Positions 54,256-63,140 of a DNA stretch of 64,000 nucleotides are shown piece by piece (the first letter of the stretch is position 1; every line of letters starts with the position of its first letter). This stretch comes from Halomonas zincidurans B6 (lineage in GTDB: Bacteria > Pseudomonadota > Gammaproteobacteria > Pseudomonadales > Halomonadaceae): positions 620,001-684,000 of the forward strand of contig NZ_JNCK01000001.1 in the NCBI RefSeq assembly GCF_000731955.1. Reading direction: 5' to 3'. The notes beneath the pieces were generated by a model. That model made no database searches. It was not told where the DNA came from and worked only from the letters and a program-made list of their open reading frames with translations. A program made the translations under genes and the position numbers.

Positions 54256-54582
54256 ATGACCGCTCATCAGCAACTCGACCAGGCGCTCAGCGGACTCGAA
54301 TCGGCGCTGCGCAGTGTCGATCTGTGGAATACCGCGTGTCCCGATCCTCGGGCTTTCGATAGCGTCCAGCCATTCTGCGTCGATACCATGGACTTGGCGC
54401 AATGGCTGCGCTACGTCTTCATTGCGCGCCTCCAGGCCCTGGTGGATGCGCAAGGGCCACTACCGGCCAGCTGCGAGGTGGCCCCGGCCGCCGAGGCCTA
54501 TCTGCAGAACAGCAAGCCCAGCGACCGCGCGGTGGTGGTGGCGGCGATCGCCGAAGTGGACCGGATCGTTACAAAGGCCTGA
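54256..54582 (+). CDS. yqcC: YqcC family protein (DUF446)
   Basis: The 108-residue cytoplasmic protein matches the short, all-helical YqcC family: LWNTACPDPRAFDSVQPFCVDTMDLAQWLRYVFIARLQALV, then LPASCEVAPAAEAYL. In many gammaproteobacteria yqcC lies beside the tRNA pseudouridine synthase truC, which is not present here. The function is unknown. ATG 54256 has GGAG upstream; a longer start at 54229 overlaps the ribosome site. Confidence 0.85.
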   Translation: MTAHQQLDQALSGLESALRSVDLWNTACPDPRAFDSVQPFCVDTMDLAQWLRYVFIARLQALVDAQGPLPASCEVAPAAEAYLQNSKPSDRAVVVAAIAEVDRIVTKA

Positions 54583-54758
54583 GCATGGCCTGTGACTTCG
54601 CTTACGGAAGGGACATGAACGTCGCTCACGTAGCGGCACGTATCGGTGAGATGGCGCTGGGGTCATCGCGGCTGTCACCGCGTTGATGCGACTCGATCGG
54701 CGGGGCGAGCATTGAAACAGGGCGCTGCAGCAGCGGGATAAAAGGATTGGCCATAAGA

Positions 54759-54781
54759 ACGCCGGGCATAAAGCCCGGCGT
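54759..54781 (-). terminator. Terminator after the OmpW gene
   Basis: The stem ACGCCGGGC / GCCCGGCGT with loop TTTAT (minus strand) is followed by TCTTATGG. It lies 30 bases beyond the OmpW stop and could also end the yqcC transcript. Confidence 0.65.
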
Positions 54782-54811
54782 CGTCGTTACCAGGTGGTTG
54801 GCAGGCGTGGC

Positions 54812-55393
54812 TTAGAAGTTCAGGGTTACGCCACCGCCGACGATGACCGGATCGCTATCCAGCTCGCCGCTGGCACCGCCTGCAGCGTTGTAGTCCGCAT
54901 CGACGTCGGCATAGGACGCGAAGCCATTGAACGACAGATAGTCGGTAACCACCAGGTCGACGCCCACTTCGCCCTTGGGTGACCAGGTGTTGTCGACGCT
55001 GAGGCCGGCGCTCTCGCCCGAGAAGCGCGTGTAGTTGGCGCCCACGCCCGCGTAGGGCTGGATGCGCGAATCGAGGCCGCCGAGCGGGTAGTACTCGACC
55101 ATCAGATCGATCAGCTGGCTGTCGACTTCGCCATTGACACCCTGACCGGACAGGCTGCGCTCGAACTTGTCGCTGCCGCCCAGGGTCACGCCGACCTTGT
55201 CCTGGATCATGTAGCCGACGCTGCCGACGAAGGCGCTGTCGTCGCTGATATCGATGCCGTCGCCGGTGGCATTGTTCTCGGCAATGCCGCCGCGCAGCAG
55301 GATGTCGCCAGCTTCATAGGCGAACGATGTCTGTGAGGCAACGATCAGGCTGCCGGCGACGATAGAAGCGGAAAGCAGTTTCATCTTGGTCAT
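54812..55393 (-). CDS. OmpW family outer-membrane protein
   Basis: The 193-residue protein has a signal peptide (LIVASQTSFA, cleavage about residue 23). The OmpW opening YEAGDILLRGGIA and PYAGVGANYTRFSGE follow, and it ends in phenylalanine as usual for beta-barrel proteins. Eight strands are expected. OmpW proteins form small hydrophobic channels and respond to stress and osmolarity. ATG 55393 lies behind AAGGAGCC. A palindrome pair (55465-55511) lies upstream and may regulate it. Confidence 0.88.
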   Translation of the reverse strand: MTKMKLLSASIVAGSLIVASQTSFAYEAGDILLRGGIAENNATGDGIDISDDSAFVGSVGYMIQDKVGVTLGGSDKFERSLSGQGVNGEVDSQLIDLMVEYYPLGGLDSRIQPYAGVGANYTRFSGESAGLSVDNTWSPKGEVGVDLVVTDYLSFNGFASYADVDADYNAAGGASGELDSDPVIVGGGVTLNF

Positions 55394-55464
55394 GTGTGGC
55401 TCCTTGCTGATAAGCGGGATGACAACATCCACTGTCTGTTTGCTCCGGCTATCGCCGGGTTTAT

Positions 55465-55511
55465 GAAACAGTGTTTTCATACTGTGCTGGCAGTATAGGA
55501 AACACTGTTCG
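55465..55511. promoter_or_regulatory. Paired AAACAsTGTTT palindromes ahead of OmpW
   Basis: GAAACAGTGTTTTC (55465-55478) and GGAAACACTGTTC (55498-55510) are reverse-complementary copies of a palindrome, centred 34 bases apart. Between them ATACTG and CAGTAT extend the symmetry. The site lies about 75-115 bases upstream of the OmpW ATG. The same motif precedes the 148-residue gene at 49098, and it resembles a PsrA box. Confidence 0.5.
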
Positions 55512-55649
55512 CTTATGTCACGTAAAATTTTGTTATTAGACTAAAGGAGTGTATGGCCTGTTACGATCGGACATCAAGAATGCGACTTCGTGGCGCTTGT
55601 CGCGGCGAGCCGCTTTACTGAAGTCAGGTCAACGATCAAGGAGCGAGAG

Positions 55650-55928
55650 ATGCTCGCGGCAAGCTATCGGCAGGGAACCCGACTATTGGCGCTAGTGCTG
55701 GCCTCGGCAATGGCATTGCTGCTGCTGTTGCGTCCCGAGATCATCAGTGGTCTGACGCTTATCTGGCGCCTGCCGCTCTGGCTGCTCGGGGTTTGGGCGC
55801 TGGGCGCCGGCTTCGCCCATGGGGTCGGTCTCACCGTGCGCCCCGGCCCGTTGCGGCGCTGGCTGGGGCCGCCCTGGTGTTGGTTGGTGCTGGGGCTGTT
55901 CGGCGTGCTGCTGCTGTTGCGACTCTAA
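55650..55928 (+). CDS. Small membrane protein, YbgE-like
   Basis: The 92-residue protein has three hydrophobic segments, and its GAGFAHGVGL followed by RWLGPPWCW recalls the cyd-operon protein YbgE (GFxHGVGF). YbgE is linked to cytochrome bd oxidase, but no cydAB genes lie here. ATG 55650 follows AAGGAGCGAGAG; a longer frame starting at 55590 has no ribosome site. The assignment is tentative. Confidence 0.6.
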   Translation: MLAASYRQGTRLLALVLASAMALLLLLRPEIISGLTLIWRLPLWLLGVWALGAGFAHGVGLTVRPGPLRRWLGPPWCWLVLGLFGVLLLLRL

Positions 55929-55930
55929 AA

Positions 55931-55952
55931 AAGGGCTCCATACGGAGCCCTT
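55931..55952. terminator. Bidirectional terminator between the YbgE-like gene and putP
   Basis: A perfect 9-base stem AAGGGCTCC / GGAGCCCTT with loop ATAC has a T-rich flank on the minus strand (TTTTTTAGAG), so it ends putP best. It may also stop the rightward gene. Confidence 0.8.
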
Positions 55953-55980
55953 GCATCGCTTGTGAGAGTGCTGCGCGCCT

Positions 55981-57471
55981 TTAGCGATCGATATGCTGGT
56001 ATTCACCTGCATCGGCCGTGGCACTGCTCACTACCAGGATCGCAATCAAGGAGGCGATGAAACCGGGGATGATTTCATAGACACCCGGACCGCCCATGAA
56101 TTCTGAATTCCAGCCCAGTGAAATCCAGACGATGACAGTGGCAGCGCCTACGACCATGCCGGCAATGGCGCCCGCACCATTGGTGCGCGACCACATCAGC
56201 GACAGGATGATCAGCGGGCCGAATGCCGCACCGAAGCCGGCCCAGGCGTTACTCACCAGAGCCAGAACATTGGACTCGGGATCGGAGGCAATGATCGCCG
56301 CGACCAGGCCAACCAGCACGACGCAAACACGGCCGACAGTCACGGATTCGCGTTCACTGGCCTCCTTGCGCAGAAACAACCGATAGAAGTCTTCGGTAAG
56401 GGAAGACGAGGACACCAGCAGTTGACTGGAGATGGTGCTCATGATCGCGGCCAGCAAAGCCGCATAGAGGAAGCCGGTAATAAACGGATTGAACAGCAAT
56501 TCGGACAAGATGATGAAGATGGTTTCCGGATCCTCGACATTCAAACCGTTGCGTACCGCGTAAGCTCGACCGAAGATGCCCAGAGATATGGCGCCGATGA
56601 GTGCAACACCCATCCAGGTCATGCCGATATTGCGCGCAATCGGTACCTCTTTCAGGCTGCGAATTGCCATGAAGCGCACGATGATGTGGGGTTGGCCAAA
56701 ATAGCCCAGGCCCCAGGTGACCGCCGACAGCCAGCCGATGAAGGTCAGTCCCTCCGTCCATGAAAGCAGCGTGGGATCGACCTCTCCCAGAGTCTGGGTC
56801 GCCTGGGCAAAGCCGCCGCCACCTTCGCCAAAGAGTACGACGAGTGGCATGATCACCAGGGCCACCACCATGATGCAACCCTGCACGAAGTCCGTCATGC
56901 TTACCGCCAGGAAGCCGCCGACCACCGTATAGACCAGCACGACGCCCAAGGTGATGATGATGCCGACCGCGTAATCGCTCATGCCCCCGATACTGATGAT
57001 TCCCCCGAACGCGCTTTCAAACAGCTTGCCGCCTGCAACCAGGCCGGATGCCGTATACACCGCGAAGAACACGACAATGACGATGGCTGAGACGGTACGC
57101 AGTGACATGGACCGGGTGGGGAAGCGGTTTGCCAGAAAGGACGGAATCGTCAAGGCATTACCGTAATGCACGGTCTGCTCGCGGAGCCGGGGGGCGACAA
57201 GAATCCAGTTGACGAAAGCCCCGACGAACAGGCCTATGCCAATCCACGCAGAGGCCAGACCGGAAACGAAGAGCGCCCCGGGCAGCCCCAGCAGCAACCA
57301 GCCACTCATGTCCGAAGCCCCGGCTGACAAGGCCGCTACCTTTGGGCTGAGGCCCCGCCCGCCCAGCACGTAGTCTTCAGACGAAGACGTGGATTTGCGC
57401 ATTGCATAAACGCCGATGGCGATCATCAACGCAAAATAGATGAATAGACTAATCCAGACACCAATAGCCAT
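55981..57471 (-). CDS. putP: Sodium/proline symporter PutP
   Basis: The 496-residue inner-membrane protein has about 13 helices of the SSS family. It contains EDYVLGGRGLSPKVAALSAGASDMSGWLLLGLPG, YTVVGGFLAVSMTDFVQ and SQLLVSSSSLTEDFY. Length matches PutP (about 500). ATG 57471 lies behind GGAGAAGC; a longer in-frame start was rejected. It follows putA on the same strand after a 162-base gap and imports proline with Na+ for PutA, for catabolism or osmoprotection. Confidence 0.93.
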   Translation of the reverse strand: MAIGVWISLFIYFALMIAIGVYAMRKSTSSSEDYVLGGRGLSPKVAALSAGASDMSGWLLLGLPGALFVSGLASAWIGIGLFVGAFVNWILVAPRLREQTVHYGNALTIPSFLANRFPTRSMSLRTVSAIVIVVFFAVYTASGLVAGGKLFESAFGGIISIGGMSDYAVGIIITLGVVLVYTVVGGFLAVSMTDFVQGCIMVVALVIMPLVVLFGEGGGGFAQATQTLGEVDPTLLSWTEGLTFIGWLSAVTWGLGYFGQPHIIVRFMAIRSLKEVPIARNIGMTWMGVALIGAISLGIFGRAYAVRNGLNVEDPETIFIILSELLFNPFITGFLYAALLAAIMSTISSQLLVSSSSLTEDFYRLFLRKEASERESVTVGRVCVVLVGLVAAIIASDPESNVLALVSNAWAGFGAAFGPLIILSLMWSRTNGAGAIAGMVVGAATVIVWISLGWNSEFMGGPGVYEIIPGFIASLIAILVVSSATADAGEYQHIDR

Positions 57472-57588
57472 GAAGCTTCTCCAGTTCATTAGCGCGGTTA
57501 CCGAGCAGAATCCGGTAGTGGCGCGCATTGTTTTTGTAACTCTCTTTTCTATTCACGAAACCAGGCGATGAAGGCGAGGCCGAGCATC

Positions 57589-57616
57589 GCCCGGCGAGTG
57601 CTGGCACCCGCCGGGC
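57589..57616 (-). terminator. Hairpin after putA
   Basis: The stem GCCCGGCG / CGCCGGGC encloses a 12-base loop between putA and putP. There is no T tract, so it is an uncertain terminator or an attenuator for putP. Confidence 0.4.
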
Positions 57617-57633
57617 AGACTACTCGGCCCCGG

Positions 57634-60600
57634 TCATTCATCGCCCAGCGCGAGTAGTGACGCGTTGCCGCCCAGGGCGGCGGTATTGATGGTCAGCGCT
57701 TTTTCGGTGGCGAAGCGCAACAGGTAGTTGGGCCCACCGGCCTTGGGCCCGGTCCCCGAAAGGCCCTGGCCACCGAAGGGTTGGACACCGACGACGGCGC
57801 CAATGATATTACGGTTTACATAGACATTGCCCACACGGATTCTCTGCGCAATGGTCTTGGCGAACGATTCGTTGCGGCTATGCACGCCAAAGGTCAGGCC
57901 ATATTGCTTGGCGTTGATGGTCTCGATCACGCGATCGATTTCGTCGGCCTTGTAACGCACGATGTGCAGGATCGGCCCGAACTGCTCGCGCTCCAGCGCG
58001 CCGATGCCGTCGATCTCGAAAGCGGTGGGGGCGACGAAGTTGCCGTGGGCGGTATGCGCCGGGTCGAGCGAGGTCTCGGCGATCAGCCGGCCTTCGCCCG
58101 TGAGCTGCGCGATGTGCGCGAGCAGGCCCTGGCGCGCCTCGTCGTCGATCACCGGGCCGACATCGGTGCCCAGGTCGCGGGGGTCGCCGACGCTGAGCTC
58201 GGCCATCGCGCCCGTGAGGATCTCGATCACCCGATCGGCGACGTCCTCCTGCAGATAGAGCACCCTCAGCGCGCTGCAGCGCTGGCCGGCGCTCTGGAAA
58301 GACGAGCGGACGACGTCGGCGACGACCTGTTCGGGCAGCGCGGTAGAATCGACGATCATCGCGTTGAGACCGCCGGTTTCGGCGATCAGCGTGGCCAGCG
58401 GGGCGCCTTCGCGGGCGGCCAGCGAGCGGTTGATGATCTGGGCGGTGTCGGTGCCGCCGGTGAAGGCAATGCCGGTGATGCGCGGATCGGAGCTCAGCAC
58501 GCTGCCCACGGTGGGGCCATCGCCGGGCAACAACTGCACGACGTCGCGGGGCATGCCCGCTTCATGGAGCAGTTCGACGACCCGGTGGGCGACCAGCGAA
58601 GTCTGCTCGGCGGGTTTGGCGAGCACGCTGTTGCCGGCCACTGCGGCGGCGACCATCTGGCCGCAGAAGATCGCCACCGGAAAGTTCCACGGGCTGATCG
58701 TCGCGAACACACCCTTGCCGGCCATCATCAGTTGATTGGATTCGCCGGTCGGGCCGGGCAGCTGGGTCGGTTCGGCGAACAGCTCGCGGGCGCGGCTGGC
58801 GTAATAGCGGCAGAAATCCACCGCTTCGCGGATCTCGTCGACGCCGTCGGTGAGCAGCTTGCCGCCCTCGCGGGAGCATAGCGTCATCAGTTCGGCGAGG
58901 TGCTCTTCCATCAGGTCGGCGAAACGCTCGAGGATCTGTGCACGCTCCTCGACCGGGGTGGCATCCCAACGCGGGAAGGCCTGCCAGGCGATCTCCACGG
59001 CTCGTTCGGCCTGTTCGCGGGTCGTCCACTGCACGCTACCTATAAGCTTGCGCGTATCGTAAGGGTTGCGAACTTCCTGGCGCTGCTCGGGGTCGTCGTC
59101 GACATCGAAGCCCAGCAACGGCTTGACGTGGTGTTCCTGATCCATGTGCTGGGCCATGGCGTCGACCAGCGGCTGGTAGTGGCTGCGGATATTCAGGTTG
59201 ACGCCCTTGGAGTTCTTGCGCGTGCCATAGATAGCGCGCGGCAGCGGAATCCTGGGGTTGGCGTAGCACTCGTACTGACCGAGCGTCTCGACCGGGTGTA
59301 CGCACAGCGACTCGACCGGCACGCGCGGGTCGACCAGTTGGTGCACGAACGACGAGTTGGCGCCATTTTCGAGCAGCCGGCGTACCAGGTAGGGGAGCAG
59401 GTCCTTGTGCGCCCCTACCGGCGCATAGATGCGGCAGTAGGTGCCGGCGGGCGCGCGCTTGAGGGCGGCGTCATAGAGCGCCTCGCCCATGCCGTGCAGA
59501 CGCTGGAACTCGAACGGGCGATCGGTGGCGTTGGCCAGTTCGAGGATGGTGCTGATGGTGTGTGCGTTGTGGGTGGCGAACTGCGGGAAGATCCGCCCAC
59601 GGGTGTTTTCCGAAAGCAGGAAGTGCACGCAGACCAGATAGCCGACGTCGGTGTTCGCCTTGCGGGTGAATACCGGGTAGCCGTCGACGCCGAGCTGCTG
59701 GGACTCCTTGATCTCGGTATCCCAGTAGGCGCCCTTGACCAGGCGTAGCGGAATCTCGTCGCCCTGCAGGTCGGCAAGGCGGTTGATGTAATGCAGCACC
59801 GGCAGGGCGCGCTTGGCGTAGGCCTGGACGACCAGCCCGAAGTGCCCCCAGCCGCGGCACTCCTCGCTCGCGTAGACGGCGCGGAAGACTTCCAGCGAAA
59901 GTTCCAGGCGGTCGACTTCCTCGGCGTCGATGGTGATCGCCACATGGCGCTGGCGAGCCATGGCGACGAGCTGCTTCACGCTGTCGACCAGCTCGACCAG
60001 GATCTGCTGGCGATGGCCGAACTCGTAACGCGGATGCAGCGCGGAAAGCTTGATCGAGATCGACGGCGCGGGGGTCTTGTCGCTGAGCTTGCGGCTGACC
60101 TCGCCGACGCGCTTGATGGCATTGGCGTAATCGTCGAAGTAGCGTCCGGCATCCGTGCGGGTCCGCGCAGCTTCGCCGAGCATGTCGTAGGAGTAGGTGT
60201 AGCCCTTTTCGAACAGCGGCTGCGAGCGCTTCAGGGCCTCGTCGACGCTGCGCCCGAGCACGAACTGGCGGCCCATGATCTTCATCGCCTGGTACATGGC
60301 GCTGCGGATCACCGGCTCGCCCATGCGGTTGACCAGCTTGTTGATGAAACTGGCCGGCTTGCCGTCGCGCGGCTTGTCGAGCTGGATGACGCGGCCGGTC
60401 ATCAGAAGGCCCCAGGTCGAGGCATTGACGAACCACGACTCGCTCTGGCCGACGTAGGCCTTCCAGTCGGCGGGGCCCAGCTTATCCTCGATCAGCGCAT
60501 CGGCGGTGGCCTTGTCGGGAATGCGCAGCATGGCCTCGGCAAGACACATCAGCATCAGCCCTTCATGGGTGTCGAGACTGTACTGCTGCAGCAACTCATC

Positions 60601-60822
60601 GATGGAATCCACGGCGGTATCCATCTCGCGGACTTCACGCACCAGCTCGGCGGTCTTGTCGCCGATTCGGGCGAAGTCGTTCTCGTCGGCCTGCAGAACG
60701 GCGACGAGCTCGGCCATGAAGGCGTTCTCGTCGACGATATAATGCTCGCTCAGGCGCGTGAGCAAGGTGTCCAGGTCCTGTTGCCAGGTCTGGCTGTCCA
60801 GCATGGTCTTGGCATCGAGCAT
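57634..60822 (-). CDS. putA: Bifunctional proline dehydrogenase / L-glutamate gamma-semialdehyde dehydrogenase
   Basis: The 1062-residue enzyme oxidises proline to glutamate in two steps. The proline dehydrogenase barrel (about residues 80-490) has RLVKGAYWDTEIK and FATHNAHTI. The aldehyde dehydrogenase half (about 590-1040) has TISPWNFPVAIF, ETGGLNAMIVD and the catalytic cysteine C849 in SAGQRCSALR. It is a short (branch-A type) PutA: the N-terminus shows no ribbon-helix-helix DNA-binding domain and there is no long C-terminal extension. It therefore probably does not repress its own operon. An AraC regulator gene lies upstream. Confidence 0.97.
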   Translation of the reverse strand: MLDAKTMLDSQTWQQDLDTLLTRLSEHYIVDENAFMAELVAVLQADENDFARIGDKTAELVREVREMDTAVDSIDELLQQYSLDTHEGLMLMCLAEAMLRIPDKATADALIEDKLGPADWKAYVGQSESWFVNASTWGLLMTGRVIQLDKPRDGKPASFINKLVNRMGEPVIRSAMYQAMKIMGRQFVLGRSVDEALKRSQPLFEKGYTYSYDMLGEAARTRTDAGRYFDDYANAIKRVGEVSRKLSDKTPAPSISIKLSALHPRYEFGHRQQILVELVDSVKQLVAMARQRHVAITIDAEEVDRLELSLEVFRAVYASEECRGWGHFGLVVQAYAKRALPVLHYINRLADLQGDEIPLRLVKGAYWDTEIKESQQLGVDGYPVFTRKANTDVGYLVCVHFLLSENTRGRIFPQFATHNAHTISTILELANATDRPFEFQRLHGMGEALYDAALKRAPAGTYCRIYAPVGAHKDLLPYLVRRLLENGANSSFVHQLVDPRVPVESLCVHPVETLGQYECYANPRIPLPRAIYGTRKNSKGVNLNIRSHYQPLVDAMAQHMDQEHHVKPLLGFDVDDDPEQRQEVRNPYDTRKLIGSVQWTTREQAERAVEIAWQAFPRWDATPVEERAQILERFADLMEEHLAELMTLCSREGGKLLTDGVDEIREAVDFCRYYASRARELFAEPTQLPGPTGESNQLMMAGKGVFATISPWNFPVAIFCGQMVAAAVAGNSVLAKPAEQTSLVAHRVVELLHEAGMPRDVVQLLPGDGPTVGSVLSSDPRITGIAFTGGTDTAQIINRSLAAREGAPLATLIAETGGLNAMIVDSTALPEQVVADVVRSSFQSAGQRCSALRVLYLQEDVADRVIEILTGAMAELSVGDPRDLGTDVGPVIDDEARQGLLAHIAQLTGEGRLIAETSLDPAHTAHGNFVAPTAFEIDGIGALEREQFGPILHIVRYKADEIDRVIETINAKQYGLTFGVHSRNESFAKTIAQRIRVGNVYVNRNIIGAVVGVQPFGGQGLSGTGPKAGGPNYLLRFATEKALTINTAALGGNASLLALGDE

Positions 60823-61026
60823 ATGAAGACCCCGTTAATGGCGATGTGACTCGGGCGCTGGCGTGGCCATCATCCATGAAGGCACACGAACGCCACGACC
60901 CCGGGTGAAACAGCGGGGTCCGAGAGGCAACCCGGTATGTGCTGAATTTAGGGTGGGGGAAGACGCCGCGTCTTGCCAATTTCGCGGTGACTTTTGTTAA
61001 AAAGTCGGGAGCTGGCCGATATGGGA

Positions 61027-61836
61027 TCAGCCGTGCGACGAAAGTTTTAGACGATGACGCGGGCTACTCGGTGTCTCGTGTGCCAGCGATGGCCGGCGGC
61101 GTAGATGCCCGGGGGGGTGCCCATAAACGCGGCGAAAGGCGTGGGAAAGCGCGCTCTGGCTGGCAAAACCGGTCCGCGCGGCAATCTCGCCGAGTGGCAA
61201 CGGCGAATCGGCAAGCAACTGCCGGGCGGCCGTCAGGCGTTGACGCAGCAGGTATTGATAGGGCGTTACCCCGGTCTGCTCGCGAAACAGCTCGCTGAAA
61301 TGCGCGGCGCTCAGACAGGCGTGACGGGCAAGATCGGTGACGCTCAGGCGGCGCTCGATGTTCTGCCCGATGTAGGCGTCGATGGCCGCCAGATCGATGC
61401 GCCGGGAGCGTTGAGAAGCGTTATCCGGCATGCGCGCATTGAGGCAGCCGAGGAAGGTCGCGGCGAGCAGGTCGCCGGGGGCCGGCTGTGGCTGAGTGAG
61501 CTCGCGGACCAGAAAGCGCAGGTAGACGCGCAGCGGCGCATCGAGCGCGAAGAAGCGCGGCGCATCGAACAGCCGGGCATGCCCGCGGTGGCTGCCGGTC
61601 AGCGCCGGCGCATCGTCGGGCAGGTCGAAAATCAGCTGGCGGTTGGTGCCGATGCCTTCGTAATAATGCAGGTGGTTGGCGGGAACGATGCAGCCGGATA
61701 GCGCGGCGATGCGCCCGCCAAGCCCCTCGATCTCGAAATCGGCATGGCCGTCGAGACCGATCACGATCTGGTGGAAGTCGTGAGCGTGATGCTTGATGGT
61801 ATTGTCGAGCGGCGTAAGACGAATGGCGCTGGACAT
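61027..61836 (-). CDS. AraC family regulator next to putA
   Basis: The 269-residue protein has an N-terminal cupin-like ligand domain (HDFHQIVIGLDGHADFEIEG) and a C-terminal double helix-turn-helix. The latter includes VTDLARHACLSAAHFSELFREQTGVTPYQYLLRQRL and GFASQSALSHAFRRVYGHPP. ATG 61836 lies behind GAGGTAAC. Because the PutA here lacks a DNA-binding domain, this gene, placed upstream of putA on the same strand, is the likely proline-responsive activator. The same pairing occurs in pseudomonads (PruR). That role is inference. Confidence 0.85.
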   Translation of the reverse strand: MSSAIRLTPLDNTIKHHAHDFHQIVIGLDGHADFEIEGLGGRIAALSGCIVPANHLHYYEGIGTNRQLIFDLPDDAPALTGSHRGHARLFDAPRFFALDAPLRVYLRFLVRELTQPQPAPGDLLAATFLGCLNARMPDNASQRSRRIDLAAIDAYIGQNIERRLSVTDLARHACLSAAHFSELFREQTGVTPYQYLLRQRLTAARQLLADSPLPLGEIAARTGFASQSALSHAFRRVYGHPPGHLRRRPSLAHETPSSPRHRLKLSSHG

Positions 61837-61968
61837 GTCGTTACCTCGTGACGCCAATGCCAGCCATTGTATGCCGTCACCGCCGCCATGGCGATAGTGC
61901 CGGGGCTCTTCGTCGCCCCTCTCGGCTCCACCGATCGACCAGTTGGCAGCTTCGGCCGACGCCGGCGG

Positions 61969-62346
61969 CTAGAATTCGCGTTGGCCTTCATCGAGGGCCA
62001 TGTGGGCGGCGAGATGGTCACGCAGCATGGTCAGTTCCTCGCGCCCGGCGCGGGACAGCAGCGAACCGCCGGTCGCGGCCTGCGAGAGGCGGCCATATTC
62101 GTCCATGATCCGCATCGCGCTGCGGCGTACGCTCTCGAGATACTGGTCGTGACGAACCGGATAGCCGATCACCGTATGCCATTCGTTCGTCGAGGCTTCG
62201 CCACCGAGCACACGGTCGAACAGCTGCAGCAGATGCTGCGGCTCGGTGCGATAGCGAGGTGTGCGGGACAGCATCATCATCGCGATCGTGGCGCCGATGA
62301 CCGTCATCGAGACGACGAATATCAACAGAAAGAGCGTCACGCTCAT
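61969..62346 (-). CDS. Hypothetical membrane-anchored protein, 125 residues
   Basis: I do not recognise it. One N-terminal membrane helix (VTLFLLIFVVSMTVIGATIAMMML, about residues 3-26) is followed by a cytoplasmic, charged helical tail. The tail carries a QHLLQLFDRVLGGEASTNEWH segment. ATG 62346 lies one base after the stop codon of the upstream 77-residue gene, so the two are translationally coupled. Confidence 0.6.
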   Translation of the reverse strand: MSVTLFLLIFVVSMTVIGATIAMMMLSRTPRYRTEPQHLLQLFDRVLGGEASTNEWHTVIGYPVRHDQYLESVRRSAMRIMDEYGRLSQAATGGSLLSRAGREELTMLRDHLAAHMALDEGQREF

Positions 62347-62347
62347 G

Positions 62348-62581
62348 TTACTTGACCAGGCCGAGCGAGTCGGACATGGCACGAATGTCCTGTAGCTGCT
62401 GATGAGCGAAGCGCACCGAGCAGATCGCCCGGGTCCTGACAGGGCGAGTAGTGGAGTACGGCGATTCGGCAATCGGCACCCAGCGCACGTCGTCGACGTT
62501 GCCCGCGGCGTAACGGCGCCGGGCCAGGCGGGTGGTGGCGGTCGAGGCGGCAACGACCAGGGTGCGCAAACTGTCTTTCAT
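62348..62581 (-). CDS. Hypothetical small protein, 77 residues
   Basis: The 77-residue product (opening MKDSLRTLVVAAS) is basic, rich in Arg/Ala, without membrane segments or known motifs. ATG 62581 has no clear strong ribosome site. Support comes mainly from its one-base spacing to the membrane-anchored gene. The family is unknown. Confidence 0.45.
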   Translation of the reverse strand: MKDSLRTLVVAASTATTRLARRRYAAGNVDDVRWVPIAESPYSTTRPVRTRAICSVRFAHQQLQDIRAMSDSLGLVK

Positions 62582-62792
62582 GGCTTGTGCCTTTTCGGCA
62601 TCGTGTATCCAGCGACGGGTAGCTTAACGGATTACTGCCGGCGCGTTAATCATCCAGGGCAATGGCCGCAGAGGCCGGCAGCACGGTATCAGTGGTTGCA
62701 AAAACGAGATGGAGGGACAGGGCGATCATGGGACGGCCTTCCGCCAACTGGCGTTCCAGTCCGGGGCTCTGGGCGTCTTTCAAGAAGAAAGA

Positions 62793-62868
62793 TGGAGCGG
62801 GCAAAGGGATTCGAACCCTCGACCCTCAGCTTGGGAAGCTGATGCTCTACCAACTGAGCTATACCCGC
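62793..62868 (-). tRNA. tRNA-Gly(CCC)
   Basis: On the minus strand the sequence folds as a 76-base tRNA with an encoded CCA end. The acceptor stem is GCGGGTA / TGCCCGC. D arm AGCTCAGTTGGTAGAGC and T arm GAGGGTTCGAATCCC are standard. The anticodon loop TTCCCAA gives anticodon CCC (glycine GGG codon). Confidence 0.97.
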
Positions 62869-63071
62869 TCGATGCCCTGATGATAATGAATCGCCGGGCT
62901 TGCTGGCAAGGCAAGCATTCGCTGTTCGTTGATCGCCCATCATGAGACTCGGGGTAAATAAATGTCGATTTCCATGGATCGATGTCGGCAAGCCGTGGTC
63001 TCAGAATCAACCGCAACTTTTTGGCAGTCGCCGAAAAATTGCGTCTTTGCTTGCTGCATTCGATCTATTGG

Positions 63072-63100
63072 CCGCCGCATCCTCGATGCGGCGGTTTTTT
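63072..63100 (+). terminator. Strong terminator with no annotated gene upstream
   Basis: The 10-base stem CCGCCGCATC / GATGCGGCGG with loop CTC is followed by six T. On the plus strand no gene precedes it: the tRNA and CBS genes are on the minus strand. It may mark the end of an unannotated short transcript. Confidence 0.75.
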
Positions 63101-63140
63101 AGGTGTCGTTGCAACGGTCTCGCGTCCACATGACTCGGGC

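Noticed and set aside
57634..60822. PutA as a trifunctional enzyme and repressor
   Set aside because: The N-terminus shows no ribbon-helix-helix domain and 1062 residues is the bifunctional length.
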